From assembly GCF_018918185.1 (NCBI RefSeq), contig NZ_JAHLPZ010000002.1, forward strand, positions 248,001 through 312,000: a stretch of 64,000 nucleotides of DNA. The letters are read 5' to 3'. The notes below the pieces were generated by a model. The model was given only the letters and a program-made list of their open reading frames with translations. It was not told the origin of the DNA and searched no databases. Each line of letters starts with the position of its first letter. Within the stretch, counting starts at the first letter, position 1. Source of the stretch: Eubacterium sp. MSJ-21 (GTDB taxonomy: Bacteria > Bacillota > Clostridia > Lachnospirales > Lachnospiraceae). The translations under genes were made by a program, and so were the position numbers. Of this stretch, positions 9,202 through 17,805 are shown in pieces.

Positions 9202-10071
9202 TCATTTATTGTTCTTAATACTCTCCCGAATCATATCTTTCAACTTCAACGCTTCGTCCTTCATGCGCGAAGAAGCAGATCTGGATGTGATCACTAACGA
9301 CAAAAGCCGTAATGCATCCTCGTTTTTTCCAAGTCTTCGTGCCAGATCTGCCAGAAGATAATTGATTGTATTTTCATCCATTCCTGCAATCGGGAACGTC
9401 TCCGATGAGATTGCTTTCAAAAAGCCTTCGTATGCATTCTTCAAACATTCTCTTTCATCCATATACAGCGAACGATTTTCCTCCGGTGTGATACCTTCTG
9501 GTCTCGTTGCCAGATACTGCCGTTTTCCCCGAAGTACCCATGCGTATTTCAGACACGTATATGCCCGTTCACTGTTTTTTGCTTTTTTCACTATTGTTGT
9601 TATCAACGCCAACTGATAACGCGTAATTGCATCATCATACGTGAAAACATCCTTTTGGATTGCCGGATCTATACCGTTAAACTTTGAACCAATCTGTTCG
9701 CTGATATCACGGATCTGCCGATTCATCAGTTTTCCGAAATATCTGCCAAGTGCAGAATATCCACACTTCTCACAGGTGATTACATCATATTTGATTGGAT
9801 CTATATGATTGTAAACTGGTCGAAGATCCGTATCCTTGCTTTCCAGCCGGACCTTTCCTGCCCGCACGCACTTTGTCTTAAATGTCAGATTACAAATCGG
9901 GCATTCATACGTTTTATCAAACAGTGCTTCTTTCTCCAGTTCCTCCGGTGACTTTGTCTCCTTTTGTTCTGCTGCTCCATGGCGTGCAGATGTCGCAGAA
10001 TCATTATCTAAGATTTTCGATTCGTCAAAATCACCAAGGCCCAGATTTCCGATTGTGGAAAAAATGCCCAT
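9202..10071 (-). CDS. DUF2225 family protein
   Basis: 289-residue cytosolic protein of the DUF2225 family, function unknown. Near residue 57 it has ECPICNLTFKTKCV and near residue 100 TCEKCGYSA, which together look like a split zinc site. The rest is helical and resembles TPR-like repeats (AYTCLKYAWVLRG, CLKNAYEGFLKAI, LLADLARRLGKNEDALRLLSLVI). Expressed on the minus strand between glnS and the papain-like peptidase, with gaps of 37 and 36 bases. Confidence 0.82.
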   Translation of the reverse strand: MGIFSTIGNLGLGDFDESKILDNDSATSARHGAAEQKETKSPEELEKEALFDKTYECPICNLTFKTKCVRAGKVRLESKDTDLRPVYNHIDPIKYDVITCEKCGYSALGRYFGKLMNRQIRDISEQIGSKFNGIDPAIQKDVFTYDDAITRYQLALITTIVKKAKNSERAYTCLKYAWVLRGKRQYLATRPEGITPEENRSLYMDERECLKNAYEGFLKAISSETFPIAGMDENTINYLLADLARRLGKNEDALRLLSLVITSRSASSRMKDEALKLKDMIRESIKNNK

Positions 10072-10108
10072 CTTAATCCTCCTCTGCCTAACACCCTTGT
10101 TACTTCTC

Positions 10109-11776
10109 CTATTTACCCGGTTTATATGAGCTCTTTAATGATACAATCCGGTTAAATACCAAATGTTCCTCTGTGGTATCCTTCTCATCCACGCAAAAAT
10201 ATCCATGACGTAAAAACTGGAACTTATCGCCCTTTACAGCCTCTCCCAACGCCGCCTCAAGCTTACAATTCTTCAGGACCGTCAATGAATTTGGATTGTA
10301 GTTCAGGGTCCCATCTTCATTAAGCTTACCCTTTTCCTCATCCACGATATTCTCATACAAACGAACCTCTGCATCTACTGCGCTTTCTGCAGATACCCAA
10401 TGAATCGTTCCTTTAACCTTTCTACCTTCAAAGCCGGAACCACTTCTCGTCTCCGGATCATAAGTACAATGAATCTCCGTTACAACCCCGTTTTCATCCT
10501 TCTTATAATCCACGCACTTTACAAAATAAGCACCCTTTAAACGCACTTCATTTCCAGGGAACAACCGGAAATACTTCTTCGGTGGTTCCTCCATAAAGTC
10601 TTCACGGTCGATATATAACTCTCTTGAGAATGCAACCTGACGCTTGCCGGCTGATTCATCCTCCTGATTGTTATCAATATCAAAATACTCCACCTGTCCT
10701 TCCGGATAGTTGTCAATTACAACCTTAATTGGATCAAGCACCGCCATCATACGATTTGCTTTTAGGCGCAGATCCTCACGGATACAATACTCAAGCATAG
10801 CATAATCGACGGAGCTCTGTGACTTGGAAACACCAACCAGTTCCATAAACATCCTGATGGACTCTCTCGTAAATCCACGTCTCCGGAGTGCTGCAATGGA
10901 TACCAGTCTTGGATCATCCCAGCCATCCACAATGCCATCTTCTACCAGCTTCTTGATATAACGCTTACCTGTAACTACATTCGTCAGATACAACTTTGCA
11001 AACTCAATCTGTCTCGGTGGATTCTTGTATTCCAATTCCCGAACAACCCAGTCATACAGTGGTCTGTGATCCTCAAACTCCAATGTACAGATAGAGTGGG
11101 TAATTCCCTCTTCTGCATCCTCGATCGGATGTGCAAAATCATACATCGGATAGATGCACCACTTATCACCGGTATTGTGATGTGTCATACGGGCAATACG
11201 ATAGATAACCGGATCCCGCATGTTGATATTTGGGCTTGCCATATCGATCTTTGCACGCAATACCTTGCTTCCATCCGGATATTCTCCGTTCTTCATACCC
11301 TCAAATAATTTCAGGTTTTCCTCTACGCTTCTGTCACGGTATGGACTGTTCTTACCCGGCTCCTTCAAAGTACCTCGATATTCACGGATTTCATCCGCTG
11401 TCAGATCACAGACATATGCTTTGCCCTTTTTGATCAGTTTGATCGCCGATTCATACATCGCATCAAAATAATTTGATGCAAAATAAATCTTATCGCCATA
11501 ATCAGCACCCAGCCATTTGATATCATCAATGATAGACTGCACATATTCTGTCTTTTCCTTTGTCGGATTCGTATCATCAAACCGGAAATGGAATGTTCCT
11601 CCATACTCCTTGGCAAGACCATAATTTAACAAAATGGATTTGGCATGTCCAATATGCAGATATCCGTTTGGCTCCGGTGGAAAACGGGTTACAACTTCCG
11701 TATATTTTCCTTCTGCCAGATCTTTATCTATCTCCTGTTCAATAAAATTCTTTGAAACTGTTGCTTCACCTTCCAT
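10109..11776 (-). CDS. glnS: glutamine--tRNA ligase GlnRS
   Basis: Charges tRNA-Gln with glutamine and ATP. 555 residues, the usual bacterial length, with the class I catalytic core ([20 protein letters not shown] motif near residue 40; [18 protein letters not shown]) and the C-terminal anticodon-binding beta-barrels. At the place of the second class I signature (VMSKR in E. coli GlnRS) it reads VTGKR, keeping the catalytic lysine and next arginine. Most Firmicutes instead use GatCAB to make Gln-tRNA; GlnRS in Clostridia is usually explained by transfer. AAAGGAG precedes the ATG. It has its own promoter just after the stop of the cohesin gene. Confidence 0.97.
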   Translation of the reverse strand: MEGEATVSKNFIEQEIDKDLAEGKYTEVVTRFPPEPNGYLHIGHAKSILLNYGLAKEYGGTFHFRFDDTNPTKEKTEYVQSIIDDIKWLGADYGDKIYFASNYFDAMYESAIKLIKKGKAYVCDLTADEIREYRGTLKEPGKNSPYRDRSVEENLKLFEGMKNGEYPDGSKVLRAKIDMASPNINMRDPVIYRIARMTHHNTGDKWCIYPMYDFAHPIEDAEEGITHSICTLEFEDHRPLYDWVVRELEYKNPPRQIEFAKLYLTNVVTGKRYIKKLVEDGIVDGWDDPRLVSIAALRRRGFTRESIRMFMELVGVSKSQSSVDYAMLEYCIREDLRLKANRMMAVLDPIKVVIDNYPEGQVEYFDIDNNQEDESAGKRQVAFSRELYIDREDFMEEPPKKYFRLFPGNEVRLKGAYFVKCVDYKKDENGVVTEIHCTYDPETRSGSGFEGRKVKGTIHWVSAESAVDAEVRLYENIVDEEKGKLNEDGTLNYNPNSLTVLKNCKLEAALGEAVKGDKFQFLRHGYFCVDEKDTTEEHLVFNRIVSLKSSYKPGK

Positions 11777-11806
11777 GGACGTACTCCTTTTTTCTAGTAT
11801 TATTCT

Positions 11807-11835
11807 ATCATATCATTGTATCATTATTTCGTCAA
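11807..11835 (-). promoter_or_regulatory. glnS promoter
   Basis: TTGACG (11835-11830) and TATGAT (11812-11807) 17 bases apart on the minus strand, near consensus for sigma-A. It begins five bases beyond the stop of the upstream gene, giving glnS a leader of about 25 bases, too short for a T-box. Confidence 0.82.
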
Positions 11836-11839
11836 TTTC

Positions 11840-13774
11840 CTATTTGCTCTCTGGATCTCTTGGTTGTGCATCATCTGAAAACACACTGTCTTTTTGAGAA
11901 TCATAATTCGTCATGATCCGATTATTGATCTCCATGGACCGTTTCTCGTAATCTTCATGTGCCAACTCTTTCTCAGACTTTTCCACATAAGCTTCTCCGC
12001 CTGCCATACTTGTCTGGAAGTCACGATTTACCTCCTCAACCAGCGCATTTACTTCCGGTGAAAGAATAGATCCATCTACTTGCGGTATCTCAGATGTCTG
12101 TTCTAGATCAGAAGAATCTGCTGTTTTTTCCGTCTCCTGTATCTCTGGCTTATCATTATCTTCCAGCTTTTCAATCATTTCATCCGCGAGCTTCTCATCT
12201 GACGTTTCAGACTGCGGCGTTGCCGGTTCCTCTGAAATCTCCGGTTCTTCTAATCCAAGTTTCTTCAAAAGTTCCGGATTCACATCTTTGTTTGCATTTG
12301 CTAGTTGCGCAATCATATCTTCTGCATCAAGCATTTCTTTATGCTGTTTACTGATTCTGCCTGCGAATATAATCACACATACAAGCAATATTATAATCAC
12401 AAAAGCAGATGCAATAATTATTCCTATCACAAGCGGGTTTGTAAATGGGCTTTTCTCTGCCGGTGTCTGCACCGGTACGTCTGGCGTCGCCATGGTTGGT
12501 GTTGCCTGAACCAGCACCTGCTCTGATACAACTACCGGAACATACCTTATAAATGCCTGTTCTCTTGCATCATACTCATAAAAGCCTTCTTCCCCTTCCA
12601 CATTGATTGCATAAACCAGATATATGTCCTTATCTGCCACGTCTGCAGACTGATATGCCACGACCTGATTTTCTCCAATCCGCAGCATTGTCTCTGCAAA
12701 CCCCTTCGGAAGTTCCGTTCCTTCCGGTACTGCAGTAATGATATAACGGTTATATTGGGAAGAATACTCCTGATACGGAGTAAAGACATCCTCTCCGGCA
12801 TCCATAATAAACCAGTGTTTCTCTCCCTCTCCGTCCTTCAGACAGACAACCGTTAGTTTCTTATTCGGAGACTGGTAAGAAAGTACATCCCAATCTTTGT
12901 AAGCCGTTGTTCCCGCAGTAAATCCTTCTGGTGCATCCAGCCCATCTTCACTCATCACAAACGTATAGTCTTTTCCATCGATCGTAGCGATCGGATCCCC
13001 CACGTCTTCTCCTGCCTGTACCGAAATCGTATATACCTTCACAGCACCGTTTTCTGCTGTAACCGTAACCCGTACTGTATTTTTACCTTTCTGAATCGAA
13101 TTGGCTCCGGATACATTCGTTGTTGCCTTACTGTCCGCAGTTGCCGCACTTACAACAACACTTGTCACATCCTCATCAACCTGCAGGGAATAGGACGTAC
13201 GATCTGGTGAAAATGATGGAGTCAGAGTTCCCGGAGACACCTGCAGGCTTTCCAGATCACAGTCAGCAGACCGTCCATTTTCCTCCGTCGTTTCAGTTGT
13301 ATCTGTTGTCTTTCCATCCTCTGTCGTTGATTTATTATCTTCTGTTGTCGTTGTTTCTACTGTTACCGTTGCACCTGCATGTGAAATAGATACTGCATTA
13401 CCATTGATATCATAGACATCACTTCCGCTTGTCGTAATACTTCCGCTACCATTTGCAATCGCTGTGAATGAAATACTGAACGATCCAGCAGCCGTACCAC
13501 TTGCAGTTACAGTTCCGCCGCCACCATTGACAATCGCACTTCCGCTGGCAGAATTATATTGCAACACACTTGAATTATAAGACACGTATATCGTATATGC
13601 CGAAATCTCCGAACCGCTGACAGATATCGTTGCCGTCACATTGTTTCCCACACTTACCGTACTGGCACTTAACGCAATCACAACATCTGCTGCCTTGACA
13701 TCAATCTTTCCATAATTCAGACACAATATCAGTGCCGTTATAATTGCTAGCCCACGTTTTAAAATCTGTTTCAT
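11840..13774 (-). CDS. membrane-anchored cohesin-like protein with cytoplasmic tail
   Basis: 644-residue surface protein. Residues 1-29 are a signal peptide. Residues 30-140 resemble a cohesin domain (STVSVGNNVTATISVSG, AYTIYVSYNSSVLQYNS), the dockerin-binding module of cellulosomes. After a Thr/Glu-rich linker (141-170), residues 172-262 look like a cadherin-like beta-sandwich domain. A region of unknown fold and a proline-rich stretch lead to one membrane helix (about 445-472). The last 172 residues, acidic and probably disordered, should lie in the cytosol. There is no sortase signal. GGAGG sets the start at 13774; an upstream ATG in frame lacks a binding site. It follows the dockerin-bearing glucosaminidase by 35 bases, so the two probably bind each other. 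Cohesin assignment is by eye. Confidence 0.75.
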   Translation of the reverse strand: MKQILKRGLAIITALILCLNYGKIDVKAADVVIALSASTVSVGNNVTATISVSGSEISAYTIYVSYNSSVLQYNSASGSAIVNGGGGTVTASGTAAGSFSISFTAIANGSGSITTSGSDVYDINGNAVSISHAGATVTVETTTTEDNKSTTEDGKTTDTTETTEENGRSADCDLESLQVSPGTLTPSFSPDRTSYSLQVDEDVTSVVVSAATADSKATTNVSGANSIQKGKNTVRVTVTAENGAVKVYTISVQAGEDVGDPIATIDGKDYTFVMSEDGLDAPEGFTAGTTAYKDWDVLSYQSPNKKLTVVCLKDGEGEKHWFIMDAGEDVFTPYQEYSSQYNRYIITAVPEGTELPKGFAETMLRIGENQVVAYQSADVADKDIYLVYAINVEGEEGFYEYDAREQAFIRYVPVVVSEQVLVQATPTMATPDVPVQTPAEKSPFTNPLVIGIIIASAFVIIILLVCVIIFAGRISKQHKEMLDAEDMIAQLANANKDVNPELLKKLGLEEPEISEEPATPQSETSDEKLADEMIEKLEDNDKPEIQETEKTADSSDLEQTSEIPQVDGSILSPEVNALVEEVNRDFQTSMAGGEAYVEKSEKELAHEDYEKRSMEINNRIMTNYDSQKDSVFSDDAQPRDPESK

Positions 13775-13809
13775 GATATTCCTCCTGTTTTTCTCATTCT
13801 GCATCATCG

Positions 13810-15633
13810 TTATTGAATTGTTTCCAACCCAACAATATGTCGCTGCACTTTTACAATATCAAGTGCTGTAACTTTTCCGTCTCCGTTCACATCCGCTACA
13901 GCAAGTATGTCATTGGTCAATGTGTCCAGACCGACAATCAATCGCTGCAGTTTGATAATATCCAATGCGGTTATCTTTCCATCCCCATTCATATCACCCT
14001 TCATTGTGGATGATGCTCCCACTGACACCGGATCATTGACTGCTGTTCCTCGCACAACTGTCAGTTTATAAGTTCTTGTTGCACCGGTCTGCGCTGTCAC
14101 CACAATCTCTATCACATTCGTTCCTTCCGAAAGATCAATCGTTCCCGCTCCGCTGACACGCGCATTCTGATTCACCGGGGTTGCTGTGATTGATATCTGA
14201 TTTACTGAATCTGACACAATCAACGAATACTCCGTTGTATCATTTACCGCATATGATGGCGTCAATCCATACCCCTCTATAGAAAACGTCTTCAGCCAGT
14301 TATTCGGATTACCCGAATCCGCCGGTTTTGAGACTGCCTGGGACGGCAGATTCGAATACACCGGTATTTCAAATAACATAGATGAATTCAACAGATTGTT
14401 GTTGCTATATGCATTATAATTTGTCAGACATTCTGTCGACGGTGACTGGATGTTTGACATATACTGATGACTGAACAGGCTGCTGCTGTTTGTCACGTTA
14501 AATTTCTGTGTATAAAGTGTATTCTGTCCTACACTGATATAGGATGCCCCTAAAAACTGAGCTCCTCCAATAATTGATTTTGAAACCGTATCCCATGGTC
14601 TTCCGTAAGATCCGCTTCCCGCAGCCCACTCCAGTCCTTTAACCGCAGCATTGCCATCTGGTGAGTTATATGCGCCGATATTATAAAAATTATAAATCCC
14701 TGGATAAGAAGAATTCGTACCAGAGCATGCTGTTCCGATTGTAGGACCCATTTCCAGTTTAATCCGGCTTGCAATATGATATGGGCTGACACCTGACTGT
14801 GCCGCCGCATCCATAATGATCTGCGCATATGTTTTGTTCTCTCCGGACGGAATGGTCTGATACATAAACGTTCCTTTCAAAATAGCTTCCACGCCCGTCT
14901 CATTTTGCACATCCTGCTGATACGACAGACTCTCAAATGCAAACACATAATTCTCATACAGATATGTACGTGGATCCAGATAATATGCAACCAGATCATC
15001 AGAAGCTGCAAACCATGTCTTTCCATCATAAGAACTCCATGTATCCGTCTCCGCATTATAGCCAACCGTAGTGGAACGCCAGTTGTAATGAGGATAAGAA
15101 CTCGTACCATAAATCAGATTTTTTACCTGACCGGACTTTGAAACCTCATTAGTGAGCAATGTATTCCAATCAACGCCAGTCTGTACAGCCCGGAATTCCC
15201 AGTTTGGATATTTTTCATGAATTTCCCGCAAATATGGTTTATAACTGTCTGGGAATCCCTGTGCAGAAAGGTTCGACTCAAAATCCGTATCTGCACTTGG
15301 TGTCGAAGGTGTTGGTGCCTCACCCATGACAACATACGAAGAAGACACATATCCCGTATAAGTCGCTCCATTGTATGTAAGTGATACCTTATACCAGCTG
15401 GAATTAGATGTATCCTGTATCGTCAGTGTCTGACCACCATTCAAATAAATTGTATTGCCATTGGAATCCTTGATTGGTGTTCCTCCCGGTGTCTCGCGAA
15501 AATAGAGCCCGGTTACACCAGATTTTATAGAACCCTCCGTTGCCGCGGAAGCGCGCAAAACAGGTATATATTGAAACAGCAGAACAACCATGCAGATTGC
15601 CACCACCATTGAAATCCATCGTTTTTTTGTCAT
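13810..15633 (-). CDS. secreted N-acetylglucosaminidase with dockerin domain
   Basis: 607-residue peptidoglycan hydrolase. Residues 1-31 are a signal peptide, 35-103 a bacterial SH3 domain, and about 250-400 a GH73-like glucosaminidase (LytD/AtlA type). Its likely catalytic glutamate is E294 in ASRIKLEMG, and FYNIGAYNSPDG is the conserved second segment. Residues 446-530 form a cadherin-like beta-sandwich. Residues 546-607 are a type I-like dockerin with two calcium loops, GDMNGDGKITALDIIKLQR and ADVNGDGKVTALDIVKVQR. It should cut the glycan strands of the wall, perhaps the cell's own. A dockerin on a wall hydrolase is unusual, and the partner cohesin is probably the next gene. The start at 15633 gives a good signal peptide. 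Confidence 0.88.
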   Translation of the reverse strand: MTKKRWISMVVAICMVVLLFQYIPVLRASAATEGSIKSGVTGLYFRETPGGTPIKDSNGNTIYLNGGQTLTIQDTSNSSWYKVSLTYNGATYTGYVSSSYVVMGEAPTPSTPSADTDFESNLSAQGFPDSYKPYLREIHEKYPNWEFRAVQTGVDWNTLLTNEVSKSGQVKNLIYGTSSYPHYNWRSTTVGYNAETDTWSSYDGKTWFAASDDLVAYYLDPRTYLYENYVFAFESLSYQQDVQNETGVEAILKGTFMYQTIPSGENKTYAQIIMDAAAQSGVSPYHIASRIKLEMGPTIGTACSGTNSSYPGIYNFYNIGAYNSPDGNAAVKGLEWAAGSGSYGRPWDTVSKSIIGGAQFLGASYISVGQNTLYTQKFNVTNSSSLFSHQYMSNIQSPSTECLTNYNAYSNNNLLNSSMLFEIPVYSNLPSQAVSKPADSGNPNNWLKTFSIEGYGLTPSYAVNDTTEYSLIVSDSVNQISITATPVNQNARVSGAGTIDLSEGTNVIEIVVTAQTGATRTYKLTVVRGTAVNDPVSVGASSTMKGDMNGDGKITALDIIKLQRLIVGLDTLTNDILAVADVNGDGKVTALDIVKVQRHIVGLETIQ

Positions 15634-15676
15634 TGAACCACACCTTTTCCGAATTTAAGCCTAGTGATACAATGGT

Positions 15677-15682
15677 AGTATA
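15677..15682 (-). promoter_or_regulatory. extended -10 box of the glucosaminidase-cohesin operon
   Basis: TATACT with TG one base upstream (an extended -10) on the minus strand, about 45 bases before the start codon. The -35 region (TGCAAC, 16 bases away) is weak. The promoter faces away from the tRNA-Thr promoter. Confidence 0.5.
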
Positions 15683-15770
15683 GCACAATATATTGGTGGT
15701 TGCAGTATTTTTTTAGGTTTTTTTGTGATTTTTCACGAATTTTGGGATTGTTTGATTTCAACATTTCCTC

Positions 15771-15799
15771 TTGACAGAATATCAATAATAAAGTATCAT
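15771..15799 (+). promoter_or_regulatory. tRNA-Thr promoter
   Basis: TTGACA (15771-15776) and TATCAT (15794-15799) 17 bases apart, a strong sigma-A promoter 25 bases upstream of the tRNA. Confidence 0.88.
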
Positions 15800-15824
15800 C
15801 TCATTTGTGCTTTGTATAAAGCAA

Positions 15825-15897
15825 GCTGGTATGGCTCAGTCGGTAGAGCGTCGCATTGGTAGTGCGGAGGTCACGGGTTCGATTCCCGTTACCAGCT
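15825..15897 (+). tRNA. tRNA-Thr (anticodon GGU)
   Basis: 73-base cloverleaf: acceptor arms GCTGGTA and TACCAGC with discriminator T, D-arm GCTCAGTCGGTAGAGC, anticodon loop TTGGTAG with GGT at its centre, and T-arm ACGGGTTCGATTCCCGT. CCA is not encoded. It has its own promoter and terminator and is the only RNA gene seen here. Confidence 0.97.
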
Positions 15898-15900
15898 TAT

Positions 15901-15936
15901 AAAAAAGAAACTTCCATTGCCCGGAAGTTTCTTTTT
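15901..15936. terminator. bidirectional terminator between tRNA-Thr and sigH
   Basis: AAGAAACTTCC pairs with GGAAGTTTCTT, flanked by A-runs on the left and T-runs on the right. It can stop transcription from the tRNA on the plus strand and from sigH on the minus strand. Confidence 0.9.
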
Positions 15937-15948
15937 ATTTTTATTATT

Positions 15949-16542
15949 TTATTTCCGCGATAATTTCCCTCGGATCCGTTGTAATGCATTATCCACTGCC
16001 TTTTCTGTCTTTCCAAGATGTTCAGCAATTGCTTCGTAAGACATTCCCTGTAAATACAGTGTAAGTACCTGTTTTTCCAGCTTACTTAGCTCTTTCTGGA
16101 TACGTTCATTCCGGTCTTTTTGCTGCTCTTTCGCAATGAGCAGCTTCTCTGGATCCTCTTCCCGGCTTGTAACAAGCCGTTCCTCCAGCATGAAATTATC
16201 ATCCTCTTCGCTGTTCATATACAGGGATACATAAGAATTCAATGGCACATGCTTCTTCCGGTTTGAATTTGTAATCGCGTTCTGGATCTGTCTGCGGATA
16301 CAGACACTTGCAAAGGTTGCAAACGACGTATCCTTTTCCGGCTGATAATCACGCATTGCCTTAAAAAGTCCGATCATCCCCTCCTGTGACAGATCATCCA
16401 TCTCGGCGCCAATCAGATACACAGTCCGAACCTCTCGTTTGACAAGATATCCGTATTTTTTGAGCAGATACTCCACCGCATCGTCATCATGCTTATGAAT
16501 CCGTTTTATAATTTCATTATCTTCAAGCTTTGAATAATCCAA
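15949..16542 (-). CDS. sigH: sporulation sigma factor SigH
   Basis: 197-residue sigma-70-type factor that directs RNA polymerase to early-sporulation and stationary-phase genes. Region 2 is visible at about residues 20-95 (DDLSQEGMIGLFKAMRDYQ, FATFASVCIRRQIQNAI), and region 4 has the helix-turn-helix MSYEAIAEHLGKTEKAVDNA near the end. Order cysS-mrnC-rlmB-sigH matches the conserved Firmicute arrangement, which supports SigH over other factors. The start is a TTG at 16542, six bases after GGGGAG; the nearby ATGs are out of frame. The rare start codon may keep levels low. Confidence 0.95.
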   Translation of the reverse strand: MDYSKLEDNEIIKRIHKHDDDAVEYLLKKYGYLVKREVRTVYLIGAEMDDLSQEGMIGLFKAMRDYQPEKDTSFATFASVCIRRQIQNAITNSNRKKHVPLNSYVSLYMNSEEDDNFMLEERLVTSREEDPEKLLIAKEQQKDRNERIQKELSKLEKQVLTLYLQGMSYEAIAEHLGKTEKAVDNALQRIRGKLSRK

Positions 16543-16593
16543 ACTTTTCTCCCCATGTCCATGCTCATTCTTTCCTGCCGCACAATGCTGTTT

Positions 16594-17367
16594 CTACTGC
16601 ATTCTCTGCCGCACAACTTCATATGCAAGCACACCAGCAGCAACCGATGCATTCAGGGAATCTATGTCACCCTTCATCGGAATTGATACAACATAATCAC
16701 ATTTTTCTTTGACAAGACGGCTCACACCGCTTCCTTCGTTTCCGATTACCAGCCCGATCGGTCCGGTCAGATTCGCACGGTACATCACCTCACCGCCCAT
16801 ATCAGCGCAGGCAAACCATAAGCCTCTATCCTTTAATTCATCAATTGTCTTGGCAATATTCGTCACCTTGGCAACCGGTGTATAATGGATGGCTCCTGCC
16901 GAAGCCTTGACAACGGTCGCGGTAAGTCCCACTGCCCGGCGCTTCGGAATGATCACGCCATGCGCACCACACAGATTCGCGGTACGGATAATTGCACCTA
17001 AGTTATGTGGATCCTCAATCTCATCTAAGATAAAGATAAACGGATCCTCGCCCTTTTCCTTAGCCTTCTCTAATATATCATCCACTTCTGCATAGGAAAA
17101 TGCCGCTGTAATCGCCATCACTCCCTGATGCTTGCGGTCTGGAGACATCTGGTCGAGCTTCTCCTTGCTCACGAAGTTGACGATCACATCCCGTTTCTTC
17201 GCATCGCGCAGGATAGATGAGATCACGCCATCGCGCAGACCATCCTGAATATACAGCTTATCAACAGTCTTTCCGGCACGGAATGCCTCTAAGACGGCAT
17301 TTCTTCCTTCAATCATATGATCGTCTGTTTGTTCCTGTTCATTTATAATATTCTTATTCTCACTCAT
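16594..17367 (-). CDS. rlmB: 23S rRNA 2'-O-methyltransferase RlmB (SpoU family)
   Basis: Methylates a guanosine of 23S rRNA (G2251 in E. coli numbering) with S-adenosylmethionine. 257 residues: an L30e-like substrate-binding domain (about 18-95, MIEGRNAVLEAFRAGKTVDK) followed by the SpoU knot domain with the three family motifs EDPHNLGAIIRTA, GNEGSGVSRLVK and IPMKGDIDSLNASVAAGVLAYE. It is 21 bases behind mrnC and 51 bases ahead of sigH on the minus strand. Confidence 0.96.
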   Translation of the reverse strand: MSENKNIINEQEQTDDHMIEGRNAVLEAFRAGKTVDKLYIQDGLRDGVISSILRDAKKRDVIVNFVSKEKLDQMSPDRKHQGVMAITAAFSYAEVDDILEKAKEKGEDPFIFILDEIEDPHNLGAIIRTANLCGAHGVIIPKRRAVGLTATVVKASAGAIHYTPVAKVTNIAKTIDELKDRGLWFACADMGGEVMYRANLTGPIGLVIGNEGSGVSRLVKEKCDYVVSIPMKGDIDSLNASVAAGVLAYEVVRQRMQ

Positions 17368-17388
17368 TTTTATTTTCCTTCATCATAG

Positions 17389-17805
17389 CTATGATTCTTT
17401 GCTTTCAAGATACTTACAGATCATGCCATCCACAAAATATTGCAGCCGTTCCATATCGCCCTTCAAGTACAGATAGCCATACAGGGCCTCTAATCCGGTT
17501 GCTTTCCGGTACTGTCCCATCGTCGCATTCTTCGCCTTGGAATGGGTATTTGTATTTCTACCACGCTTGTAGACGTCAAGCTCATCCTCCGACAGTTCTT
17601 CCATGATCCGGTCGATATAATCCGCCTGATTCACCGCCTTTACGATTTTGCTGACCTCCACATGATACTTATGCGGCTGCATATTGGAATGTGTGACGAA
17701 ATATTTCTTCACCAGCAGATCCAATATACTATCACCCATATACGCAAGCGCAAGCGGCGAATACTGATATGCATTTACCTGTTCGGTCTTTACGCTCTCT
17801 TCCAT
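17389..17805 (-). CDS. mrnC: mini-ribonuclease III MrnC
   Basis: RNase III-like enzyme without a double-stranded-RNA-binding domain, which trims the ends of 23S rRNA precursor. 138 residues, the normal length. [20 protein letters not shown] carries the catalytic acidic residue of the signature, and [14 protein letters not shown] holds the second acidic cluster. Its start overlaps the 3' end of cysS by 16 bases, suggesting translational coupling. Confidence 0.95.
   Translation of the reverse strand: MEESVKTEQVNAYQYSPLALAYMGDSILDLLVKKYFVTHSNMQPHKYHVEVSKIVKAVNQADYIDRIMEELSEDELDVYKRGRNTNTHSKAKNATMGQYRKATGLEALYGYLYLKGDMERLQYFVDGMICKYLESKES

Noticed and set aside
11777-11839. T-box riboswitch before glnS
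   Set aside because: The promoter is only about 30 bases before the start, too short for a T-box.
11840-15633. A full cellulosome scaffold locus
   Set aside because: Only one cohesin-like domain is seen, and there is no carbohydrate-binding module or other dockerin enzyme in the window.
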